Assembly: GCA_958496175.1 (NCBI GenBank)
Contig: OY292275.1
Coordinates: 50,049,701-50,113,700, forward strand
Source: Sisyra terminalis
Lineage: Eukaryota; Arthropoda; Insecta; Neuroptera; Sisyridae
DNA length: 64,000 nt
Direction of reading: 5' to 3'
Shown: positions 37,446 to 47,174 of the stretch, piece by piece
Layout of the letters: every line of letters begins with the position of its first letter
Numbering within the stretch: position 1 is the stretch's first letter
The notes under the pieces: model-generated
What the model was told of the DNA's origin: nothing
The model's input: only the letters and a program-made list of their open reading frames with translations
The model's database searches: none
Translations under genes and position numbers: made by a program

Positions 37446-39588
37446 TCAATTTATCAATTTATATTTCATGATATCGTATTAAATGAATATTTAGTCATAT
37501 TATCATAAATAGAAATAATTTGTTTATATCTTAGTTTTCTAACTGTCGCTATTTTTATGGTCTTGTGTAATGCTATGGTAAATTAATGAGAGTTATAATC
37601 AATGCTATGTTAATCTTTTTTAATTTTAATGCTTTTGCAAAACGTGTAAGCTATTAATTTGAAAATTCTATATATTAAAAATAATTGACATTTATTTCAA
37701 CAAAAAATCCTCTCAATAATTTTTTTTTTGAAAGTTTTATTCGTTTTTATAGATTTAATTAATTTAAAATTATTTTATTTTTCATTATCAACCAAAAAAA
37801 AAAATGTAATTTTATCACAAAAAATGATTGAATGCAAATTGAATCATTCTAACAATTTAAATTTTGCACATCTGGATGCTATTTTAAAGTGGGTGACAAA
37901 TGAAATTATGAGGTGTTTGAGTTGTATTAGGGTTCGCGATTTTTTTCCCAACATCGATTTTGAATATTAAATCACCACATTTCATCTTGTTTGATCCAAG
38001 TAAAAATTGCTTTTTGGAAAGCTTCAGGGGAAAGTTTTACATTTGAAAATTGCTTAAGCTACGCTCTTTGTATTGGATTAATCATTTCATTAATAGCTTT
38101 AATGTTAGTGGCATGTTTGAGGGAGTTTAAAAAATAATGAATTGGCTCGAACGCAGGGAAATATTATAATTGAGAAAAGAGATAAGGGTGTACCTAGTGA
38201 ACGTAAGGAGAGGGTTGTTGTTGCCTTTGTGGAATATAAAGGGTTGATATATGTTTAATATGTTCGTTTTACGAAGCTCTATTTGCCCACGCCGAGACCA
38301 TAAACATCTAGATCTGTTTCGAGGTAGTTAACAGGATTTGTTGGGAACACTGAGGTTTGCTTTATGGTCAACTCGCATGACAAGTGTTTATATGCACTTC
38401 GCTCGCTTCGTTATCACTGCAATATGCAACTGTAACAGCAAAAAATTGCAACACTATCCATTCAAACAATGTCACATTATGGCATTAAATGTGTGTAATC
38501 ATATTAAATTAAACGCAACGTGTTTGCACCACCGAATAATTATTCCCACCATTAATGGTACAGTTGTTTTTGATGTAGCGACACAAAAAAAAAAAAAAAA
38601 AACAAGAAAATATAATCTAAAAAAATTTAATGGAGAGTAATTGAAAAAATAAACGAGACATCCACATGCAAGTTAATGGGCTATGTTGTAATAATCAGGA
38701 AGGTAGGATCCGTTCAGGCCTTACAAACTCGCTGACAAATTTATTTAGCTCTGTTTGCTGCATTGCCATAAAAATAATTTATTTGATCGTTTCATTGTAC
38801 AGTAATTAAATTAGCTGCAATTTATTCAATCCATATGATCCGAATGTGAAGCTATTTGCTACGATGTTTGCCATTTTGCCCGGCGTTTTTTTTTTTTTTG
38901 CATGCTGTTGGATGAAACGTAAAATATTTATGATAAGGAGATGCATCTATGGATTAATTTAATATTCCCGACACGAGCAAGCTTTTTGCTTTTGTGATGC
39001 AGGGACGTACCTAATAGGAAAAAGTAAATTCATTTGTATGCATTCAGAGAGCATTTTTTATGCGATCTTATTTGCTGAGAGTTTCATAGAAAAAATTACT
39101 TGTTAATAATAAATATTAAGATGTGCCATATGACGATATATTTGTTGTTGCTTGAGACTGATACTGGAATAAATTTGTAATTTAATCAGTGGAGACGAGA
39201 TCGAAATGGAACGAGTGCTAAAATTTATCGTCTCTCATAAAATTATGTTAGATATATGAAATATTTTCCTAGGCGCAAAATAAATTGATACACAAATCTA
39301 GTCAAGAATTCACAGTTAAAGAAACAAACATGATGTATAAAATAACTCATATTCCAATTTCGGAACAAAAAATTTTGAGTAGGTAGTTAGTAGTATACAT
39401 TTAATTATTGTTTCTTCTATATTTTTGAGTTTGGAATTAATTTTTGAATTATTATTGATATTGCGTAACTCAATTTCTATTATGGAACGCATTTCAACAG
39501 CTTTTAATGTCATTCCAGGTTGTATTTTATATTATCAAATCTTAACAAATTTTATACAAGGGGTTTATTGTAAATAATTTTTCGGGTA
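37446..39588. other. Unassigned DNA with a regulatory-looking island
   Basis: From about 38690 to 38900 the sequence is more complex than its surroundings and includes GCTGCATTGCCATAAAAATA and ACAGTAATTAAATTAGCTGC, which hold homeodomain-type TAATTA cores. It has no transposon signature and could be a conserved enhancer. Homopolymer runs (A at 38585-38600, T at 38888-38900) border it. The 100-codon frame at 38338-38640 is not recognised. Confidence 0.4.
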
Positions 39589-39904
39589 CCCTTTGAATGT
39601 GAACCGATTTGTTAGATACTATGCTAAAAGTGCTGAGGCATTTTAGCAAATTTTCGGAGTAGCTTAGGAAAAAAATATGTCTCAAATATAAGTGAAGATA
39701 AATATTCAAAATTCAAGGAAAACTTCGTTGTTTGTGGTTTCTCTTTTCTTAATATATTATTTAACGATTTTTTACAAAATATGAGTTCCATAAGAAATTA
39801 AATTTTCATCTAATAGTGATATTGCAGGAAGAGCGCTATTGCGCTCCTGGCTCTTTTCGTAAAGGACAGAAGGATTGCAATAGCACTTCCCAGCACTCAA
39901 AGGG
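39589..39904. mobile_element. Possible piggyBac-like MITE
   Basis: The left end CCCTTTGAATG (39589-39599) is matched in reverse complement by CACTCAAAGGG at 39894-39904, and the right end is followed by TTAA (39905-39908), the piggyBac-type target. The left flank is not TTAA, so one side has decayed. Near the right end AGCGCTATTGCGCTCC and GCAATAGCACTTCC can pair as a subterminal hairpin. The interior has no coding sequence. Confidence 0.4.
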
Positions 39905-40180
39905 TTAAGGGTATTGGTTCAATCAAGATTGTGAGCTATATATAATCTAAAATTAATTTTATCGAGTGTTACATCAATTTTATCCCTTTCCAAAAATTAC
40001 ACTTTGAATTGTATTTTATAATACACCTTAATATATAAATCTTGTTGTTACTCAATTTTTTATTCTCCAAAACGTACCTAAGTAATTTTTTTTTATTGCC
40101 ATCCTTCAAGATGAGATTTGATGTTCTCATACATTGTGGTCTTACGATATATTGTGTTTCCTAAATCTCGGTTTCACTTA

Positions 40181-41575
40181 CTTAAAGTCGAGTAGCTGAG
40201 AAAATTTCAGTGCCTGACCTATTAAATACTTTTCAATCAATTCAGTACTAGGATCTGTTAACTTCAAGTCATTTTGTTTTTTTTCTGTAAAAGTGCTATA
40301 TTCCAACAAAATGTGGGAAGTAATTTTATTTTCTGTTATTTTATTAAACAGGTAAATCAAAGGATTTACATGTGATACAATCGTATGCAGGTATTTCATC
40401 AATCCGCTATGGTGAGCTTTTAAGAATGTTACCACTTTGTTCTAGATTCTTGTGAGTCATAGAGTTCCAGTAATTAGAATAAGAAAAACTTTTCTATCAT
40501 TTTCTTACTGTCCTTTACCCGATTGTGTACCACCACATAGAGTTTTTGTTTTGTAAATCTTTTCTTTGATGGTCCTTTTTACTACCAATTTTGTGATTCT
40601 CTTGAAATGGGCTATGAACCAGAGAATGCTGGTTTTAATCCTTAATTCCCGACGGGAAGCGTGTTTGTTCTTTCATTATCTACTCATCATAACCTCTAAA
40701 CCGGGCAGCCATTCCAGATGGTCCCTGTTTAAGATAAGTAAGGTCTTTTTTATATTTTCAGATCAACCTACAGCCTGTGGTATTAATAGTGCTTTTAATA
40801 TCACCTGACTATGAGGAAATAAACTTCCCCGCGGAAAAGCCAGTACAGCATATACTTGCTAAGTAGTTAAATCCCCTGAGGGTTTAAAGAACTCCATTCC
40901 TAGGCTTTTTCTGTAAATACCAACCCCTAACCCATTTCCCGTCACCCAGTCTCATGTACTTTATACTACCCCATGTGTCATGAATTCTTCTTTTTTTTTT
41001 TAATTCAATTATCGCTATCGATGTATGGTGGTCAAAATGGCAATCACTCGGGAAGTACCAGATTTCCCAGAACCTGCTGGACGGTCCTTTTTCAACGATC
41101 ACACTCTTCCACCTGTCGCGCTGTGGGCTTAAGAGCTCGAATCAACGAGCTTTTCCACCATTTCTATTTAGTGGATCAGTGATGGCCCTCTTTTTCTTTT
41201 CTCTTCAGGTAGTCCCTGTATCATCAGCATTTCTATGATTTCGTGACGCCCAATAAGTCCAAAAAACTTAAGGATTCATCCATACGTTATTGTCCAGAAT
41301 TTGCTCTACTATTTTATCATTTCTCTCACAATAGAATTCACCAAATTAGAGCACTGGTATCATATAATCAACCCACATATAAGAAAATCAGGTCTTTGAT
41401 TATTGATGATTTTTTTCAAGTTAAATATGATCCCTGTGACTTTTCTTCAGCATTTGCAGTTTGAATTCATTAGTCTTCCTTTATTGTCGCTAACTTTTGA
41501 GCAATAAACTCTAAAGCAGGGAAGCTTAGAAGCTCCTTCAAGGCATTGACAGGAGAGCTTTTCATTGCTTTTGTT
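40181..41575 (-). pseudogene. LINE linker and RNase H domain, decayed (R1/LOA/I-type)
   Basis: Read on the minus strand, three recognisable blocks occur in the order expected for an RNase H-bearing LINE. First (near 41563-41528) MKSSPVNALKELLSFPALEF matches the rstPtaALe.ll.lPPLel linker after the reverse transcriptase. Next (near 40930-40838) GVGIYRKSLGMEFFKP and, after a stop, QVYAVLAF match the RNase H segment containing GaGvY..l and FqAEvyAI. Last (40435-40181) FLKAHHSGLMKYLHTIVSHV, TSHILLEYSTFTEKKQN and LIGQALKFSQLLDF match the terminal lTGHc.L.kHL, HiLleC and ilkFi..tgl blocks. Several frameshifts and stops make it a pseudogene. The reverse transcriptase itself is not visible upstream, where Jockey copy 2 is found instead. 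Confidence 0.65.
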
Positions 41576-41685
41576 ATATAGTCTTGGAATCTTACTTAGT
41601 TTTCTTGTATTTACTTAGTTTTTGCTTGTATTATGTCTGTCATAGATCACCAAACAAATCAACTGCAAGTTATTTTTTCCAAATC

Positions 41686-41696
41686 ACTGATGTATT
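41686..41696. repeat. Target-site duplication of Jockey copy 2 (3' side)
   Basis: ACTGATGTATT directly abuts the T-run that is the poly-A tail of the minus-strand element. It is an exact match to 42360-42370. Confidence 0.85.
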
Positions 41697-42359
41697 TTTT
41701 TTACACATATATAAATCGGCCATCAGGATCTAGGTCTATTATCCGATTTGGTGGCCGGAGCTGTCGTGATGGAGATCACCCCCAGTGGAGGAATCTCCCC
41801 ATGCCTCTACTTGATCACTAGGTATTTTTCTTTTTAGCCGTCTTTTATTTTGGTGCTCCAAAAGTGGCGGAATCAGGGGATTTGAGTTGACTCAACTTTG
41901 CAAAATGATTGGTGGTACGTACGGTAATGGAGTCGGTGACTGATGAGATGTGTAAGTCTCTTTGGAGAGTCTCATTTGTGACATACCATGGAGCATTTGC
42001 CAACTGTCTCAGGATCTTTGATTGGGTGGCCTCGATTAATTTAATGCTTGACTTGCTAGCAGAGCCCCACAGCTCAATACCGTACGACCAGATTGGCACT
42101 ATTACTGCTTTGTATATAAGTAGTTTATCCTCAAAGGGAAGTTTAGAGCCCCTACCCAACAGCCAGTAGAACTGTTTGAACCTCTTGTTGATGTATTTTC
42201 GTTTTTGGATGATGTGAGATTTCCAGGTCAGCCTCCTGTCCAGATGAACACCAAGGTATTTGACGGTGTCGGACGATGGGATCTCAGTTGAGTTCAGATT
42301 GACCGGGGGGCCCGTTCCTTTCCTGAGAGTGAAGGTCACTTAGACTGATTTGGACTTAT
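41697..42359 (-). mobile_element. Jockey-like LINE insertion, copy 2, 5'-truncated
   Basis: This minus-strand insertion is bounded by an exact 11-bp duplication (ACTGATGTATT at 41686-41696 and 42360-42370) and ends in a short poly-A (T-run on the plus strand at 41697-41702). It starts near the end of the reverse transcriptase domain: KSKSV, a stop, then VTFTLRKGTGPPVNLN, SDTVKYLGVHLDRRLTWKSH, YKAVIVPIWSYGIELW and LRQLANAPWYVTNETL. The open part is 164 codons (42339-41845). After a one-base shift the terminal KRRLKRKIPSDQ motif is readable near 41845-41810, so the last frame is broken. 5' truncation and the duplication are the normal signature of target-primed reverse transcription. It is G+C-richer than its surroundings, in keeping with a younger insertion. 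Confidence 0.9.
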
Positions 42360-42370
42360 ACTGATGTATT
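42360..42370. repeat. Target-site duplication of Jockey copy 2 (5' side)
   Basis: Exact partner of 41686-41696 (ACTGATGTATT). It marks the truncation point of the element. Confidence 0.85.
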
Positions 42371-43516
42371 GAACTAGCTTGTAATGGATATAGACTCCAG
42401 AACTTTCCAAAGGTTTTTTTTGGCATCATCAATGTTCTATAAATTTAATATTTTTAATGTTTATTGTAAATTAGTAACATAATTCTAATGATTCTTCAAA
42501 TAGGAGTTTTTATGTTCTTTAACTTTTTTTTAGGGTAAATAACAACAAACATACTGTTTTTAAAAGATTTAAAATACGTTTCCTCTTTTTAAGTAATGTT
42601 TGAATGACTTCAACAAAAATTAAGTTTGATTAAGCTAAAATTTGGTATATTATCAACTCTGCATTCCAATTTCAAAGCATACTAAGCAATTAAGTTCAAA
42701 AGGTTCTCTGAATGTTCACATCTTTTTTAAGTTAAAAATAGACCACTTGGTGATTTACAAGTGAAGCCCATTAAACGAAACAATAAAACTTGTTATCTCA
42801 TTTCTCTTATTTAAAGAATAAAAATTCAAATTTTTCAAATTTCCAACAAAACGAGTTTGCTGAAGAATTTATACCGTTTGAAAATATTTTTATCTGCATC
42901 AGTTGGCCCGCTTTAAATGAACTGAAAATGGAGACATGGATACGTTTTGTAGGTGTGATTTATGGCGAATTTAAATTGGCCATCAGACTCGTATCTCGGC
43001 TCGAGCTGCCTCCAAGGAGCACGATTGGGGTTGTCGACGACGGCGTTGGGGTGAGCGCCGACCGACTCCTGGCTTCGATAAGATAGAGCTTTACAACTAA
43101 AGCCGACTACGACGTATCAATTGCTCGTGAAATTCAACCCCAAAAACAGCCTCTAGTTCGGTCGTCTTCAACAGAAAAAAAAAACTTAGCAGCTCCACTA
43201 ATTAAATCGCGAGTTTCGAGTAGGTACTTTTCATTTTTTTATTCGCTCGTGATTATTTTCTAATTATTTAAAAACTTAGTAGTATTCGTTTATAATGAGT
43301 TTAAGTTTCCATGAAATTTATCTTACAGAATATTTCGATTTTTTTTTCTGAAAGTTTCAAGGGCTTTCGTTGTCTTGATTAAAATTAAATAGGACACCTA
43401 TTCATTGTTCTTGATAAATATTTTCAAGTGCATGAATTATCTGCAGAGCTTGAAAACAGTGGAAAAAAATTTGCATGCTTTCATCAGTCTTCATTGACAA
43501 CACGTCATTGTTTTAA
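42371..43516. other. Unassigned DNA with GC-rich block 42905-43180
   Basis: A 98-codon plus-strand frame (42790-43086) runs through a clearly G+C-richer block (about 42990-43090) and translates to a peptide including SRLELPPRSTIGVVDDGVGV. The minus strand is also open across the same block (ending SSSRDTSLMANLNSP). I recognise neither. The block could be an exon, a regulatory island or a fragment of an unknown element. Confidence 0.35.
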
Positions 43517-44243
43517 GGGGGGAAGCTGGTCTAGAATTTTGAGAAAACCGATTTTTTTTTGTCTTAAAAGGTACTTTAGGGTCTTAAAAATAACATACCA
43601 AAGGATGGATGCCGGCAAAAATGTCTAAATGTCCAAACTTTCGCAGATTAAAGGTATATACGCATTTAATATGATTTTATAGTACTTAAAACTATAAACA
43701 CGTTTTTCTCGAAATCACTTTTTTTGAACTGGCCGAAGACATAACTCGAGCAAATCTTCACCGATCTATACGAAATTTTCACAGTACATTAGAAATACCT
43801 TTCTCCGGAGACGTGCGTAGGATTTTTTTTTTTAAATTGCATAGTTTTTTTTAATCAACAATTTTGTCGTTTTTTTATAGTGAAAATTTTAATGTTTTGT
43901 TCAAACGTGCACCATTTCCCGAAAAAACAAAATATCGAAAAAATCCTACGTACGTCACTTGCTGTTGTTATATAGAAACTAAAAATTTTCAGGATTTTGT
44001 TCCTGGACCAAAATTAAGGAGGTTACATCTTCGGCCATGGACCCGTCTAAAAAATGAGGCACCTCCGAAGAAATGCTGGACAGCCGCTATTTTGAATTTA
44101 ATTGACACGAAAAAATTTGTATTTGTATATTAAAACCTAAATTATAAAACCTCCTTCACAGATTTTCGATTGATCTTTTTGTTGAGTCACAAAAAATTCA
44201 TAAATTATACCCATTTTTTCACGCTCTAGACCAGCTTCCCCCG
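43517..44243. mobile_element. Non-autonomous TTAA-target element, 727 bp
   Basis: Ends are precise inverted repeats: GGGGGGAAGCTGGTCTAG on the left and CTAGACCAGCTTCCCCCG on the right, each directly flanked by TTAA (43513-43516 and 44244-44247). Within it, a second inverted pair (GACGTGCGTAGGATTTTT near 43812 and AAAAAATCCTACGTACGTC near 43938) and GGCCGAAGACAT/ATCTTCGGCCA give it a partly foldback interior. No transposase is encoded. TTAA targets are used by piggyBac and Kolobok. The termini begin with G rather than the CCC typical of piggyBac, so Kolobok or a related group is possible. Confidence 0.75.
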
Positions 44244-45995
44244 TTAACATTAATAAGACATTGACTTTAATGCAACTTTGAACAATTTAACTTGGAACAA
44301 TTTACTGAATTGAAAATAATTTATGTCAAACATTCAAAATTTTCATATTTGATCCCATGCAGTGTCAGGCAAATATGAGGCATTTAAGTAGGCAAAAGTC
44401 TTCGTCTAGACTGGAGACAATATGACAGCCTCCTCTACATGCCACGAGAAATCTGATTTAGATGTTTAAAAAATTTCATTCAATCTAAATTCTACTTGAA
44501 TTCTCGTCAAAAATGCTCGACTCTTGCCATTCGTTGGAAGGTAGAGCTTCATCCTGAGCTTATTTGCGTGCTCAGCACGAAGTCTCCGAAACATAACATA
44601 ATCGACGAAACATTCAAATGTTCAAAGCCCAAAAAAAAAACCGGGTCAAGGACAAAAGGCTTGCTTTTCTCAGTTTTGCATTCGATCAATATAATTACCA
44701 AGCTAAACACTAATGCATTGTACACATTAGCAGCCATTTAAAGTTGCCCGTGACAGGTGTAGGAAGCTTTCGTTTTCCAAAAGCTTTCTCTTCTTATTAA
44801 TTTTTCACATTTTATCATCGCTAATGTTAAATCAACAAGGAATATCGCTTTTAATTGAAATTATTTTAAATAAACACTCGCGAATTTTAAAGTTTATGAA
44901 GGCGGAACCGCCGTTTATTATAATTTTTTTCTATATAATTTATCGCTTGTAGCTCGTCAAGATTATTTAAAAGAAATTAAAATGGTAATGAATTATTTAA
45001 AGTTATAAAAAATTGACGATGAATTTAATACACTTTGAATGAGAAAAAAGCTTTTACGAAAGCTTATTTTAAGAAAGCTAATGAGATAAAAATTATTTGA
45101 TTATACAAAATATTTCAATTTTCCGTGCTTTATGAACATTATTCTGCTTTAATTGGATTTTATATTTATTTTCTTTGATCAAAACCTAAAAATTTTCATT
45201 ATAAATTCCTAATAAAGTTAGTAAAATAAAAAAAAATTAATTTGTTTCCACTGAGGATACAAATTTATGATTTTCTTATACCTAATTGAAAAAGCACATT
45301 CTTAATTTCAAATTGTTTTATGGTAAAATAATAAATTTGCCCTTTCTTTAATATTTACCTACTATTTTATTGAAATTAATTTTCATCCATTTGATATTGT
45401 GATAACTCTTAAACTTTGTCAATTTAATTAACTTTATTATATACGTTTTTATCACAAATAAAAATTTTATTTTTACCATTGGTCATTTATAATATATTTA
45501 AAGTTCAACTAAGTAACCAACCATCAATTTTGGAGAATGAATCCAAATTATTTACATACTTTTTACACATTGTGAAGCAAGATCGATTCTTTCTACCAGT
45601 ACATTTGCTGAAAGTCGCTTTACGAGTATCTTTATGTGTTTTGTATTCATAATTTGATCATTAATATCCTTACATTATATATTCTTGTAAAAATCCTCAT
45701 TAGGATATTTTTCTTCCAAAATGTTAAGTTTAATTATATTCCAAATGAAGAGAAAACAAATTTTGACTTAATTTTAAAGCAAATATTAACTTTAGAATTA
45801 TTCAACAAATTAACAATTAATTGTTTCCCGTTTGTGGTGATACCAACTACACAAGAGCTTAAGTAAAAAAAGAGAGAAAAACATTAATGCTTGCAAGTAT
45901 ATAAAAGCATAATAGGAGCTTTTTCATTATAAGGATGTATTAAGGGGATATACCTTAGAATTGCCAAATACAACGTTGTTGTTACAATAACATCG
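44244..45995. other. Unassigned AT-rich DNA
   Basis: No gene or repeat is recognised. A frame at 44496-44741 and its antisense partner are unrecognised. Confidence 0.5.
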
Positions 45996-46570
45996 TTAAA
46001 TTTAGATATTACGAAATCTAAAATGACAAAACTAACAGTACTTATTATTAACCAAGGAACTAAACCACAAAAGAAAAACATCGAACTGATAATAAGACAA
46101 ACAAGCTGTAGAACGAATATAAAAATTCAAATACCTAGGTCTGATACTAACAAGTACCGGAAACTCCACAGAAAGCAATTGGTCAAGAATCAAAATGGCA
46201 TGAACCACTTTCCTATACATGAAAAAAATTATTTATAGTACATGGCTCAATAGCAATATAAAGTTACTACTCTATGGTTCTGTATTTCTCTATGGTATGA
46301 AAACTACTACTCTAAATCTGATCAATCCGAAGAATTATTAAATCACTATACCTGGAGAAAATTATAAAAAATAAGTACTACAGCGGCTTGCTAAGACTCC
46401 AAAGCTATTCCAAGAAAAATGAGAATAACAAAATTTATATATCACGAGTAGGGGCATCGGGATTTTAGAAATGCCTAGGAGGGAAATGGCCCTAAATCAG
46501 TTGGAAACCACTGGTCTAATGGGAAGCGAATACAAATCATATGAAACTACTATGAAAATGCTTTATACGG
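45996..46570 (+). pseudogene. LINE reverse transcriptase C-terminal remnant
   Basis: A plus-strand stretch reads KSKMTKLTVLIINQGTK, then after a one-base shift FKYLGLILTSTGN (46126-46164), the F-KYLG block that follows the catalytic core of many LINE reverse transcriptases. Further on, NIKLLLYGSVFLYGMKTTTL resembles the LLYGsEtWtL block, and text ending in a decayed GRR-type region continues to about 46560. Frames shift several times. The order of blocks suggests an RTE-, CR1- or L1-like clade, not Jockey. Element ends were not found. Confidence 0.55.
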
Positions 46571-46695
46571 TTTGAATACCTACTAAATCGCATATAAATG
46601 AATAATCAGTTTAACCTTACTCCGTACTCCTGCGTGATTTTGGCTGCAAAATATGCTTTATGGTAATAGTGCTAAGAATTCTGAAAGATTTAAAA

Positions 46696-47166
46696 CAAGG
46701 GTTCCTAAGCTTTTTCGGTTCCTGGTGTTCTTAATGCAACAAAATTTCCCACAACGCCCCATGCAAAACTTAGGATAAAATAATGAACAAAAATCCTACT
46801 TCTAACCAAGGTTTATAAATTACACAGGTTGCCCCATTAGAAAAAAAAATGACGTCATACGAAGAATTTCGAAATTTGAATCAGTCTGAAGATATATACG
46901 AATTTCTTCTGAATACGTCACGTGGAGCATGAGGCCACCTGTGTATTTTATAAACCTTGGCTGCTAACTGCACCATACCATATAGCTCTTGCCAAATACT
47001 ACATGAACGTTAAATACTAGTCACATTACTTCAGTTGAATAATATTGTATAAATTAATATGAAATATAAATAACTCTCGATTATGTATACGAAAATTTTT
47101 ATATTGCCCCAATAGAAATACCCGCTGCACCCTAGGGCAACGAGGCGCACAGTTTGGGAAAGACTG
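46696..47166. mobile_element. hAT-like non-autonomous element with a nested MITE
   Basis: The left end CAAGGGTTCCTAAGCTTTTT and the right end in reverse complement CAGTCTTTCCCAAACTGTGC share the CA..(G/T)TTCC(C/T)(A)A pattern of hAT termini. Flanking octamers ATTTAAAA (46688-46695) and CTTTAGAA (47167-47174) agree at six of eight positions, fitting a decayed 8-bp target duplication. Inside it lies a complete hairpin MITE (46806-46960). Without the insert the host element would be about 316 bp. No transposase is present. Confidence 0.55.
46806..46960. mobile_element. Hairpin MITE, about 155 bp, nested
   Basis: CCAAGGTTTATAAATTACAC at the left is inverted at the right as GTGTATTTTATAAACCTTGG. 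The inner parts (ACAGGTTGCC/GGCCACCTGT and TGACGTCA/ACGTCACG) extend the foldback. It sits inside the hAT-like element, so it inserted later. The superfamily is not clear because no unambiguous target-site duplication is visible. Confidence 0.65.
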
Positions 47167-47174
47167 CTTTAGAA

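Noticed and set aside
41909..42169. Plus-strand frame of 86 codons
   Set aside because: It is the antisense shadow of Jockey copy 2, which is bounded by duplications and reads on the minus strand.
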